The position numbers were made by a program, and so were the translations under genes. A DNA stretch of 64,000 bases from NCBI RefSeq assembly GCF_018691265.1, contig NW_024881272.1, positions 25,533,323 to 25,597,322 on the forward strand, written 5' to 3'. Below are positions 50,901 through 62,720 of this stretch, one piece after another. Under the pieces are notes generated by a model. It did not search any database, had not been told where the DNA came from, and saw nothing but the letters and a program-made list of their open reading frames with translations. Position 1 is the stretch's first letter; each line of letters starts with the position of its first letter. Source of the stretch: Tyto alba. Lineage: Eukaryota; Chordata; Aves; Strigiformes; Tytonidae.

Positions 50901-53900
50901 GTTGAATGTCTGACCAAAGATTAAGTTCTTGCAGTCATAGCTAAAGAGAGAGAGGGATTGAAAATGGGAGGAATGTAGGTATCTGCTGACACAGACCCCA
51001 GTCACTACAAAAAGACCTTCAGAAGGTAATTAGGTAATTCACTAGCTGTTACACTGACATCACTTAATCCGAGGGAGCCTCCCAAAGCTCCCATGAAGAC
51101 CACCAGCCTTTTCACTGCGGTCTCAGGACTTAGGATTCAATGCCAGCTAATTTCAATGTTGTCAAGCCTTTCCCACACTGACCCTCTGGCAGCACAAATA
51201 CATCAAGCCTCCTGGAAAGCCTCCTTGTTCAGGTGGTCCCCAAGTGCCACAGGACATCCAGAGCAGCCCACACGGACCATGTCCATACCCCCCCACCCTG
51301 AGGGGGGCATTGCTGAGCCCCGGTTTGGGAATAGGCCAAATAGCAACTGCAGCAATATTAGAACATGGGACTCCCCCAGGAGCTGGCGCAAAATCTGATA
51401 ATGCCTGGGGCAACCTCTTTGCGTGGCTTTTTTTAAATGTGGTCAGTCACTGCCGTGTCACCTTAAAGAAGGCATTTCATACAGATTGGGCAATAGTCAT
51501 CCACGGAGGAGCTTTGCCAGAGTTCACCTGACAGGACACAGGGACACTGGCAGGGTGGCTGTCTGGCAGAGCACACCTGACCTCATCCTATATCCATGAT
51601 GTCAAGAGTGATCTTGCCAGATACAGCAGGAGATTTTGGCACAGGATAATTTAAGGTTGTTAGCTTAACTAGCTAACTAGCTTCCCCTTCCATGAATATG
51701 TGTTTGCACTGTATAGTTAACAGGACCATTTCTGAGGGGTTAATTAAAAAAAAAAAAAAAATAGTGATTTAAAACACCCAGCAGAGGAAAGAACGTCAGC
51801 GATTTCTCTCCTCTTCTTCTCCTATTTTGCTTCTTTATTTCATTTGGAACTAGAGTTAATTTTAATCCTTATTGTAAATATGTTTACTTTTTAAAGTAAA
51901 AAAGACACGTAAGGATGGGGGCCAGGTGTTGTTATGGAGAAAGAAGTGGGAAATGAGAATTAGACTTGATTAGAAAACCTCACTTGAGATGAGAGAGGGA
52001 GGACTGTCACCATGTCAAGGGAATGGAGTGCCCCCTTACCTGATGAGGGACTGGGGAACGTTGGTTTTGACAAATGGAATTGCCCCCTGTCTCCTGAGCA
52101 CCTGCACCACCACGCTGTCCTCTGCTGCAGGTTTATTGAAGTTTTTTACAAATCCTAACGTCGAATCATGACCCTGGGAACACAGGACAATGAGGTTTCC
52201 AAATGGCGGACTGCAATTCCCCCTGCCCCTGTATTTTTATCTGTATCTATATTTATACCAGCATGTGCATGAACCTCCAACAACCCACTCATCACACACA
52301 CGTTGCATAGTGTGTCAGTAGCAAATCTGATTAGCTTTCTCTGTTGGTTCATTTGGGAGACAGGCAGCAAATCCCATCACCTGCCAAGGCAGGCCATCCC
52401 ACATCAGCTATGACAAAGTCAAGCCAGATGCTGAGGTCAACCTCCCGCTGCCACCAAACTTTAAATCACAGGCATCTCAGGATACACATGGTATCTCGCT
52501 GGCGGTACCTGGCAGTCGATGGAGTCTTTGATGCTGACAGGCACTCCGTAGAGCAAATCCAGCTTCCCTGTCAGCTTCACCTTCTGGAGCTGGGTCTCGC
52601 TTTCCTGCAGGTACTCCGTGATGCAGTTGGTTTCTGTGGCGATTTGGAGAGCCTTGGGGAAAGCAGGCAAAGCCCACAGGTGAGAGACAGCCCGCAGCGC
52701 TGCACAACAGCCTTCTGTTTTGCAAAGGACACCTGCTTCTTCCCCCTTTTGAACCTCCCCCATCTGGGCAGTCGGTGTCAGGCCAGCCCTTTCTGGTCCT
52801 TTCCGAGTCGTTTTCATGCCAAACTCTAAAATACTGTCTGGTCACAGGGGGGCTACAGCACCAGCTGGTGCGTGGTGAAGAGAGGCACTCAGCCCAGCAG
52901 AATACCAAAGGCTATTCTCTTGATTGAGCTTCTGGGGTGGCATAAAAAGATAACCCCAAGGTGGGAACCCAGGAGGTGATAAGGGCATTCTGGCAACAGT
53001 AGAGAATGAAAGCGGACATCAAAGTCTTTGAGGTTTACCAACGCATCTGGAGATGGAGGGGAGACAACAGCAGCACTGGGGAGAAAACAGCAGTACTCTG
53101 CAACTTCCCTATAGCTGTACCTGCCCCTGGGAATGTATGGGCTCCCCTAGGAAGGTATGGGCTCTTCAGATGCTTAGCCTGCTGCTCTGTTTTGTCCCAA
53201 ACCAGGCTGAGAGCCAAGGCAGCCAGATGCCCAGCTCTCCCCTCGCCCACAGAAAAGCCCAGCACTAACCAGCAAGCCGTGATGGTTCAGCAGCATTTGA
53301 ACCAGTGTTTGAACCTTGTGCTGGGCTTCTCCCCCCAAAAAACAGCCCCACCATGGGTGAGACGCTGCCCTGCCGCCCTTGCTCCTTACCTTACCCACGT
53401 AGGCATAGAAGACGTGCTCCGGAGGGAGGGAGCCATCCCGGAGTTTCTTGGAGAGCTCCGGCAACGGCAGAGAGAGGATGGAGACCACGTTCACAGAAGG
53501 ATGCTATGGAAAAGGTTGAGCAGGACAGTGACATACCTCCACCTCAGCTGGTGGGGTCCTCCTCTCCCCTTGGTGACCACTGTAACCCATCCAAAAAAAT
53601 ATCTGCCATTTAGGAGCCAAATGCACTATCTTCCTCAAGACTGTGATCCTGCTCCTACCCAATACCAGTGAGCATGGCATGAAATCTGCAGGCCAGTAGT
53701 AGCCCAGGCTTTCTAAAACCTTGCCTTCCTGGCCAGATCAGTCTCATCAAGCACCTCCTGTTTAAGACAAAGCTTTTCCTGCAGTCTTGTTCAGGCCAGT
53801 CTTGTCCAGGCCTGGGGGAATTGCTCGGTGTAACATTCTCTGTTGAATTACAGTGGGAACCAGCGGCATGATTATAGGCACTGCTCCAGCTAGAAACAAA

Positions 53901-55594
53901 AGCAGAACTGGTGCCAGTTTTCAGCATCAAGCTATCCTACAGGAAAGCACACAAACCAGGGAGCCCCTCGGCTGACAGCAGACAGGTCAATTTTGGGCCA
54001 CCAGAGATTTCCTCACCATCTACTTGTCCTGGTTTTGGCTGGGATAGAGTTAATTTTCTTCCTGGTAGTAGCTGGTACAGTGCTGTGTTTTGGATCTTGT
54101 GAGAGAATAATGTTGACAACACACTGATGTTTTAGTTGTTGCTAAGTTGTGCTCATCCTAAGTTAAGGATTTTTCAGTTTTCCCTGCTCTGCCAGCAAGC
54201 AGGTGCACAGGAAGCTGGAAGGAGCACAGCCAGTGGAGCTGGCCAAAGGGATATTTATACCACAGAATGTCACACTCGGTATATAAACTGGGAGGAGTTG
54301 GCTGGGAGGGGCAGCTTGCTGCTCAGGCGTCAGTCAGTGGGTGGTGAGCAACTGCGTTGTGCACCACTTATCTTTTCTTCAGTTTTATTTTTGTTGTATT
54401 TCTTTTCACTCTAATAATTATTATTAAATTTCGTTATTATACTTTAGTTCAGTTACTAAACTGTTCTTACCTCACCTCACGAGTTCTACTTTTTTTTCGA
54501 CTCTCCTCCCCATTCTACTAGAAGGGAGAAGCCGCCAGCAAGCAGCTGCGTGCTGCTTAATTGTGCTGACTGGGGTTAAAGCACGACACTACTAAATACG
54601 AGGGGGAAAAAAAAAGAAAAACAAACAAACAAACAAAAAACAAACAAACAAACAAAAAACAAACAAAAAAACAACCAACCAACCAACCAAAACCAACCAA
54701 ACCCCAAAGCATCCAAGCTCATCGGCCAAGCTGAACCTGTGGACTCCGACCCCGAGCGAGCCCCGGCCCTGCGGGCAGCGGCTGCACTTCGGCCTCCGCT
54801 GATAACACGGCTGCCTCGCCCCTTTTCCTGCCGCCCCCCCCGGCGGCCCAGCCGAGCCTCCTGCCACGGGGGAAGGGGCCGGGAAGCTTTCGGACCAGGG
54901 GCACGGAGCGTCCCCTCCCCGCCGCCGGTTACCGTTTGCTGGGCGCCTGCGCCGCTGCCCGTTATCCCCCCCCCCCCCCCCCCCCCCGCTGCACCGGCTG
55001 CCCCAGGAAGCATTTCCTCCCCATCCCTGCTACGGAGGGGATCGCTGCGTTGCAGGAGGGGGCGGTGGTGGCGCGGGGTGCAAGCACACATCGATTCGGA
55101 AAAAAAAAAAAAAACAAAAAACAAAAAACCCTAGGAATTAAATCCCCGCAGCTCCGCATGAGGAGCTGGGATGCCGCTCCAGCCCTGCGAGAGCAGCCCA
55201 GCAGCTGCCCCTTGCAGGCAGACACCCCCTCCCCGCTGCGGGGGTGGGGGGCTGGCTCCCCCTTCACCGACCGCTGCCCCGGGGCTACGCCCAGGGGACG
55301 GGGCCGGAGTGTAGGAGCCGTGGCCGGAGGCGGTTTGCCAGCCCGCAGCCCGCTCCCCCCGCTGCGGTGCGGGGGGGTGTGTGTGGGGGGGAAAGAGTGG
55401 GAACCGCGTCTTCTCGCACCCACCTGCTCCCGAAAGCGCCGCACGGCCGTCTCCATCTGCACCAGGCTCCGCTCCTGCCTCTGCCGAGCCCCCTGCACCC
55501 TCCTCCAGAGCCCCCGCCGGCGCCGCCACCGCAGCAGCAGCAGCAGGAGCCCGGCGGCCGAGCCGCAGAGCAGGGCGGGCAGCGGGACCCGCAT
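44948..55594 (-). CDS. FAAH: FAAH copy D: fatty-acid amide hydrolase 1, probable ortholog of mammalian FAAH
   Basis: Membrane-bound serine hydrolase ending endocannabinoid and fatty-amide signalling (family knowledge). Exons in gene order: 55424-55594, 53390-53503, 52509-52652, 52040-52173, 50734-50940, 50265-50305, 49586-49710, 49255-49380, 48026-48123, 47545-47644, 47193-47233, 46334-46373, 45652-45760, 45168-45313, 44948-45076; 1725 nt, 574 residues (human 579). The ATG at 55594 opens MRVPLPALLCGSAAG, a membrane helix followed by RWRRRR. Triad K137 (PVSIKD), S212 ([10 protein letters not shown]) and S236 in GTDVGGSLRF, as human minus five. RIGYYETDFFTMPSPAMRRA matches human closely. Exon 11 is 41 nt, the human length; copies A and C have 44. 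The cap exon 10 is divergent, reading EGELEKGSMGLL instead of the KGDFVDP start. A CpG-island promoter plus these lengths are why this copy, not A or C, is called FAAH. Confidence 0.93.
48700..48930. repeat. Ancient CR1/L3-like LINE relic in FAAH intron 8
   Basis: Sequence such as CTGTGGAACTGCTTGCTAAA, ACTAAACAAGTACTTGGACAA and GTACAGCACCTAGCACAATG resembles the end of the reverse-transcriptase reading frame and 3' UTR of amniote CR1/L3 elements. Heavily diverged; the call rests on pattern memory. Confidence 0.4.
54025..54588 (+). mobile_element. Solo LTR of an avian endogenous retrovirus (ERVL-like)
   Basis: A 564-bp element beginning TGTCCTGGTTTTGGCTGGGA and ending GGGGTTAAAGCACGACA, flanked by a perfect 5-bp duplication CTACT (54020-54024 and 54589-54593). 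It has a U3 TATA box (TATATAA, 54280-54286) and an ATTAAA (54423-54428). The sequence type is common in bird genomes; the 5-bp duplication fits ERVL-type integrases. No internal retroviral genes are present, so it is a recombined solo LTR. It lies in FAAH intron 1 with its promoter pointing opposite to FAAH. Confidence 0.9.
54607..54704. repeat. (CAAA)n / (CCAA)n simple repeat
   Basis: Runs of CAAA and CAAAAAA followed by CCAACCAACC units, directly after the solo LTR. It produces spurious low-complexity reading frames on both strands. Confidence 0.95.
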
Positions 55595-55760
55595 GGCCGG
55601 GCGCCCCGCTCCCCTCGCCGCCTCCCGGGGCACCCGCTGGCCGGCGGGGAGGTGCGGGCAGCGGAAGGAAAAACCTGGCCAGGATTCCCCGGGCGGGAGA
55701 GGGTTGAGCTGGCCGGGGAAGGATTTAACCCGTTTGCTGCTCTGGGAGGGGAGGAGGGGA
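54740..55760. promoter_or_regulatory. CpG island over FAAH exon 1
   Basis: GC- and CpG-rich block covering FAAH exon 1 (55424-55594), the start of intron 1 and about 150 bp upstream, with GC-box-like CCCCGCCCC-type patches and no TATA box. It includes a 22-C homopolymer at 54966-54987. Boundaries are by eye. Confidence 0.75.
54966..54987. repeat. Poly-C tract (22 C)
   Basis: Uninterrupted run of 22 C in FAAH intron 1; on the FAAH template sense it is a G-run able to form a G-quadruplex. Length may be imprecise in assemblies. Confidence 0.9.
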
Positions 55761-58700
55761 GTTGGGAGTGGGAAAAGCTGCTGAATGAAAACTCAGCCCT
55801 CCCTGGGCCGGGCGAGCTCTCTCTGATGAGGTTTATTTATTTTGCCGTTCGCCAAGCGAGGCTTTGATCTCCCTGTAGTTTTTCAGCCTCTCCAGGAATA
55901 GTCTTGGCTAGGAGCATCAAAGAAGCCGGGGAGGGTGTCCCAGAGATACCTGGCTCCTCGGCGTTTCCTGAAGCCAAGCAGCTGCGTGGGAAAAAGAAAC
56001 AATAAATATCCCAGCCTGTCACCAGTGAAGTCCACTTCATCACCAGCAGAGTATGGGTGTGCCTGTACTTTGCTAAGTGCTGTGGCTTCCGACACAGAAA
56101 TCTGACATCCCTGCTCGGGCAGGGGAGCGCTTGATGGGGCCTTGCGCTCACTTTTGAGGGAAACTCCAAAATAATTTCTTTGTCGCCAGCCCCACGTGGG
56201 GTCTGTGCTTAAAATACTTTCACCGCTTGCAAATGTTCATCAGCAAATATTTCAAGCTATCCAGTTTCGATGCTGCCCATAAGGTTGTGGAAAATGTGTT
56301 GGGAAGGGCTTGGGATGTCTTCTCCCTCCCCCTGCCTCCCAGCAAAATGAGCTGTGCCCAAGGCACCCCGGAGCAGGTGCTGAGCTAGAAAATGTTGATG
56401 GAGTTGCACGCCCCCAGACTTGATTTTTCTAGCGTTATTACTCAGGCCACAGGTTTTACTTCAACCCTCAGGCCATCAGGGCTACTCTGGCAGTGCCCAA
56501 GCCTGGCTCCCCCCCCAAAAGAAATTCTGTTCTGTACATACACAGCGTCCTAGGGCTCTTTGCTGAAGGGTGTTGAAGCCCTCACTGAACTCGCGGCCTT
56601 CATCTTCTTGCTCTGTATATGAGGATGAGCAGCTCCCTGTTATCTGGTTCAAGCAAATTACATGCAAGAACAGCCTTTTTTGCCACTTCCTTTTTTTTTT
56701 TCTTCTTTTTTTCTTCTTCTCCCCCTCTTTCAGACTGTGAGGCTCCAGAGGATTATACAGCAATGCAAGTGTCTGAGGGGCACTGCAGTCCCACATGTGC
56801 AGACTACTGGGGGCACAAGAAACTGCGAGGGGAGCGGGGTTGGTGGGATTGCCCTTGCAGCAAGCCAGGAGGATGGGATCAGCTCAGAGTTGGCGGGAGC
56901 AAAATTCTGTGATCTCTGTCTCCTCCTCCCTTTCTCACGCTGGAGGCCTCACACTCTCCTCAGCTGCACCGATCTCACCCCACTGCAGCACAATGCCAAA
57001 ATAGGGCCGTTGCCCTGCAGGCTGTAAAACCAGGTGCACCTGAAGTCTTTTAACAAGAGAACAAGAAAGGTGGTGAATTTTACAGAAACAGAAGTTAAAA
57101 ACTTAATTCTGGTGGAACACAAAATTACTTCTCCAACCCTCTTCCCCCTTGTTTAAACCCTGATTAAAATCTGTCATGCAGGAACAATTTTCAACTTCTG
57201 CAGTTCAGCTTGTCAAAGTGAAGAAAACAAAATATCAGCTTCATGCCTGGAGCACCTGTGTCTCCAGGAGCTTCTGCTGGAGACCCTCCTTCTCCCCTCC
57301 CTGGGCAAATGTATGGGGGTGAATAAATGGGGTTGGGGCATCAGACAGGACAGTAGCAAGGCATGGATCTCTGCTGGGCCTGCCCGGCTCCAGGAGGTTA
57401 ATCCAGGTCGTGGGAAACCCTAAAATGCAGCAGGTGTCTGCTGTGGCCCAGCTGCCTGCAGAGGTGGGACCAGGCAGAGGACAGGGGGTCTCCAGCATAG
57501 ACAGATGGGGGCCAGGGACACCATATCCAGGAGGATGTGCCTGGGACCACCTAAGAGAGGTAAAATGGGTCTGACTTCACTCCCCACGGGCTGGGGGGGC
57601 AACTGCTGGTTTATAGGGCGAGTTGTGCCCTGGTGTTCTTTTGGGACACTGGTGTGTCCTTGCCAGATGAGCAAGTGAAGCTTTTCTGCTGTTGTGTCCA
57701 TAGGGCTGCCCATACGCTGCAGCAAAGAGGGCTTGAATCTTGGGGTGCTAGAAATGAGAATGGGTCCTGCTCCTGCCCCTCCACTGCCTCCAGGGCTGCA
57801 GCCTGTGGCCAATGGAGGCTGAAAGGACCAGCAGGATCCCTGAGAGTTTCATTCCCCACTGCCCACATGATTCCCTGTTTCCACAGAGCTGTGACTGGGT
57901 GGGTACCACCACACCCTGGGGATCCTGTAACCCTGTGGTTACCAAAGGAGGGGCAGAAAGGTGTCATCTTCTAACCATGACAGGGCACATGATCAGCTGG
58001 ACTGGCTCGGGCTGAAGGACCAGTTAGCTCCTGTTCATCTGACACCCGAGCAGACGCCAAGAGTGTGGCGAACACACAGTAATGTTTTCCTTAATCCTGT
58101 CTCCTGGCATCCAGAGAACTGTGGCTTCTCAAGCCAAAGGTTAAATTTCAGTGACTAATAGCTGTGTACTTGTGCAGATATTTCTGGCGTGATGCAATCT
58201 GATTCTGGCATTCACAGCGTCCCGGAGCAGGGAGATCTATAGTTTATCCACGTGCTATAGGGAAGAGAAATCTCCTGTTTGCCACCCTCAGCTGATTCCA
58301 TTTGCTGCCCCTTATTTCAGAAGAGGCAATAAGAAATTGTTCGCTGTTCACCTGAGAATTCACACACTTCTGTTCTTCCTTTTCACCCTACTGCTTTTAG
58401 ACTGTTTCCCAGAGGTTTACAACCTGCTCCTGGCACCAGTCACCCCCTTCCCAGGGTCTGGGCCTCTGGAAGAAGATCCAAGCTTCATTTACAACAGTCC
58501 CTCTTGCGTCATTTCTCCTCTCCTTGTGCATTCCTGACTCTGGAGTGGGATTCCTCAGCATGATCTGCAAGAAGGTGAAGCAGCTCCTCTCAGAGCTGGA
58601 ATGTAAACCCTGCAAGAAGGTTGCTCAGCAGCTCAGGCAAGAGGTGGCGTCACGTGGGAGTGATTCCTTTTGCCCGAGCAATAAAATTGCACATCTCAAC

Positions 58701-61124
58701 CAAGTTGTTCACTCAGTGACAGCTTTGTTCCCTTTGTAGTCACCTCTGCATGTAGAAGATGCTTGTCCTTGTTGTGCTCCAGAGCTCTGCCAGTGGGAGA
58801 GCTAGTTGCTCCCAAATCTGCTTCAAGCTGGAGTATGAGTTACCGTGAGCAGATTAAACACATAGTTTATGCCGGTTTTGTGGACTCTGTTCTGAAGCAG
58901 ATTAGGGAGTGCTCATGTATTTTTATCAGCAGAGTGGAGGAGGAGCTGACCTGGAATTGGACCATGACTTGCAAGTGAACTTGCACTTGAACAAACTCTC
59001 TTGCTCCTTGTGGACCTGGCAGCAGTTGCATGCTGGAGAGTAAGGAAAAGTTGAAAAGATCATAGCAGCGGAGTCCCTAGGATGGGGGGACCCTGTGGGA
59101 GATCCCTAAGGCTGCTGAAGACACCTTAAGCAAATAGTTTCAGGCTCTGAAAATCTCCTTTCTATACAAATGAGAGAGTGGGGACTTATTCCTAGGTTGC
59201 TGTAACACAGGCACTACTAAGTCCAAACAGCTTTGCATTGCATGTGAACATTAAAAAATAAGAAAGGGAAAAAAAAGAGAAAGAAAATTTACGTGCCTAA
59301 AATTACTTCTGTAGTTGTTTTTTACACAGCTGAATGAAGATAATTGTATTGGCAATTGTGAGTGATTACAGTATGATCTGCCATCAAAAAAGTTATTTTT
59401 TTGAACGCTAAAGGAATTAATGATACATAAAACTGTGCTTAGATTGAGTGCATTCATCAGCAGAAATGCCTCATGCTGGCACTGGTACACTGTAATTACT
59501 CCAGCCACTCGGAGAAAAAGATCAGGAGATAGGGAGCTGTTGTGGATACTGCCAAAGATTTACATACATTTACACTCTGAGCAGCTCTGGTGCTCAGAGA
59601 GTGGGGAACAGAGCCAGGGCAGAAAAGTTAGTGACAGTGGGACAGGTGTCACCCCCTTCTTTTTCTTTCTTGTCCATCACAGAGCGAAGAATGGGGGGTC
59701 ATCTCTGTGTTTAAAACTTTACAGGGTAAAGCCAGCATGGGGAAGATAGTTGAATGCTCCTCGGAATAGCAAGGGATGAGCCCAGGCTTTACAGGATGCT
59801 GCTTGATGGTGTGTTGAATCGATAAAACCAGTTCTGGGATCACAGGCAGTCATTGCCCAGGCTTGGCAAACCGATGCCGGTGGTGGACATCTGATGTGCC
59901 CTGTGCTGTGAGTGAGCCTGTTGTGCTGCCACATCGGTGGGGCTGGGAGAATGGTACATCTCGGCAGGGATGGGGTGAGGAAATTTAGAAGAAATGCTCC
60001 CTGGCTTGCTCTGCACCATGTGGCCCTTCAGCAAGGAGACGTGATACTGGGGGAGGATGAGGGGTTTATAGACCGGGGCTTTGCAGAAGAGGCTGTTGCA
60101 GGAGTTGTGAGTAAGCTGTGCAGAGCAGCAGAACGCTTTCCATGATGCAAAGAATTTGGAAGGGCTTTTTAAAAAGTTGCAGTCCCTTTATGGAGCCCAC
60201 AGTCCCTCTCCAGCGACGGACCCGTGCTCTGCTCAAGCGGGGAATCTTAAAATCTTCCAGGATCTCCATCTTCTTGTGCACAGCTGCCTTCTGAGCTGTA
60301 TCTTGGGCTAAATTAATGAAGAAAGAGGAACACAGACCCTTTCCAGCCCACGGGGGAACACCGGGCTGTGCACTGTGTGCATCTCTCGCTGCATTGAGAA
60401 GACATTGCTGAGGGATGCACTTGGCCTTGCGGGTGTGAGCCACCAGAGAGCAGGATTGAGCTGCTGTCCTGGCAGAAGTGTCATGCTCGGAAGCTTTTGC
60501 ACCCTAAAAACCTGCGCTATATACTCTGAACTTGCAAGGATTGTTGAACGAAGCAGAAAGCCCTTTCCTGGCTCTTTGGGTGATGGGACGGCCCGAGCTG
60601 TGATTTGACTTCAGAGGGTTTTACGTGCTCTCATAAAATGATGGGAGTTTTGCTGTTGGTCCGTCTGGGCTGGGTTGGACGTCCCAGCGAGGCTTGATCC
60701 TGCAAACTGTCAGTGCTCGAGGCCTGCAGCTCTGCTGCTGCCAGGATTTGTTGCAGTTTGCAGGACCGTGCCTCACATCTGACAGGCTGCCTGCACTTTC
60801 AAATGAGCAAGGACATCTCCACCCTCTCTGACTGACTATTGCAGAGACGGGGAAACAGTATTAGTTGTCTTTGAAGCCCACAAGCCAAGTTTTGAGGCTA
60901 ACCCCAAGTTTAATCCTGACAGTCTTCCCCCAAAGCAATGTTATTCCATAGTTTGGGGTCAAGATTTAAGTGGTGTTCTGAGTCATAGCAGGGTCCTGAG
61001 CCCTTGCGCATCTCTGAGTGTGACTGGGCTGAATCCAGACCTCCTTGGTCACTGGTACTGTGGTTTTGCTTTCCTGGAAAAAGAAGCATACAAATGCTGG
61101 GTGGTTTTGTGTTTTGTGGGTTTT

Positions 61125-61161
<37 letters not shown>

Positions 61162-62029
61162 GTTTTTTTTTTTTTTTTGAAAGCCCTACTTTCTGGACAG
61201 GCCAGAAGAGGGAGACAGCCAGCCAGTTACTGCACAGCCCAGACTTCCAGCTCTCCCTGTTTGCCATCGAATGGGAGCAAACACGCTTAAATACACACAT
61301 TGATTTTTCCCAGAGGGAAGGTTTGGTCTGTGCAGGCCCCGGGTGAGCTGTGATTTACATTTACACAAGCAGGATGGGCATGGGACAGGAGGGGAAACTG
61401 AGGCACAGAGCAGGCCTTATGCCTTGGCGGAGCTCCTTGATGGCATCCTGCTTCTTGAGGACCTCCTGGTCCCTGTTGCAGGTTGTGATTGCTCTGTGTT
61501 GATCGGTGTAAATATCCCTGTGGTCTGGGGTGGGTCTACCAGGTGGGCTATGGGGGGCCATTTTAGCATCACCTCAGATGTCACCCCCGTAGGGACACAC
61601 AACTCGCGCAACACCGACGCGCCTCCCGCCCCGTCCATGCCGGCTGTCTGCGCAGAGTCTTGCACAACCAGCAGCCGGTCCCTGGTTCAGATCCCCCGAT
61701 GGAGAAGTGCTGGGGACCCCCCACCCGCGGGCAGGCTGTTGCTGGCGAGCTCACCCCAGCACTGTGGAGCTACGAGGGGCATGAACGCGTACGGGCAGCG
61801 GCAGGGGGGCCCTCGCTGACTCCGGTATGTCATCTTCCCGGAGCGATCGGAAAGCTGCAAAACATCGTGGCCCGTGCTCACAGCAAACAAGTCGATGGAT
61901 CGATCAGTTCCTCCTGCCACCTGTGTTTTCCCTCCCCCTCTCATCTCTCCTGGACCGGCACTACCGAAGGACTGGTGAGATCACCCCTGCGTTGAAAAGA
62001 AATAAATAAATAACCAAATAAAAATGCTG
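55761..62029. other. Intergenic DNA upstream of FAAH
   Basis: I find no gene I can support. Long poly-T (61121-61178) and short polypyrimidine tracts occur. Two short minus-strand segments look weakly exon-like (60243-60307 and 61428-61489; see findings). A GGGGAAACTGAGGCACAGAG at 61393-61412 resembles a MIR fragment. Confidence 0.55.
61121..61178. repeat. Poly-T tract
   Basis: About 50 T with two GG interruptions. No adjacent retrocopy or SINE body was recognised. Confidence 0.95.
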
Positions 62030-62720
62030 ACGTGGAGAAGTCAATCAGCTTTGTGTGGCCTTGTAATATCTCATTTTATCCGTGCCACGCTTTATTAAAT
62101 TCTCATAAACCTGTCAATGAGGACAGATACCATTTCAGTTTACCCCATTAGTTCTACACAATGACATCGGGGGAGAAGAAGACGGGGAAGTGGCGGGGAG
62201 GCACTCGGCGCGGAGAAAAGAGGAATGAATTTAAAGAAAGAAAAAAAAGAGAAATCCAGAGCCAAACTCTGCTTCGTGACAATAGTGTAATAACATTGGC
62301 ACCCAGGGAAAGTAATTGAATTAAGTGGCTTTTGTTAATGGTTTTAAGATTTAGAAATGTAAATAATAGTTAGGGCTCTTTAATAGTACTCTGATTTTAG
62401 GTAACCGCAGCCCTGAGAATAAGAAATGCTTTGCTGTTGAATATGATGTCAGATAGTTTTGTTATTCCTCCGTTTTCATGCCTGCAAAGCATATTTTGCA
62501 GTTTTAAAGCCGGGTGTGTTTATCATCTTTCCTTTCTAACTTCAGACGGAGCTTAATTCAGGAGTATTTGCATGAACCCTTCTTAGCCAGTCCCTATCAC
62601 TTATTTGCACCGCCAGGAATAAAGTATTATTTCTCCCGAGCTGCTTTGGAGAACTTCCTGACTGCAGGGTTACTCTGCTCGAAGCCTCCCGTCTATTTAC
62701 ATGTTCATTAAAGGCGGGCG
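62030..62720. other. Candidate conserved non-coding element cluster
   Basis: AT-rich, low-repeat, non-coding sequence containing a perfect POU octamer ATTTGCAT (62566-62573) and a paired homeodomain-type TAATTGAATTA (62313-62323). In mammals the neighbouring gene on this side of FAAH is the homeobox gene DMBX1, so an enhancer is plausible. This is an inference from composition and motifs; no alignment was possible. Confidence 0.3.

Noticed and set aside
54576..55133. Open frames on both strands through the CAAA repeat and poly-C
   Set aside because: Low-complexity translation of simple repeats with no conserved domain.
58524..58978. Two plus-strand frames of 71 codons
   Set aside because: No family resemblance, no splice context, and length is expected by chance.
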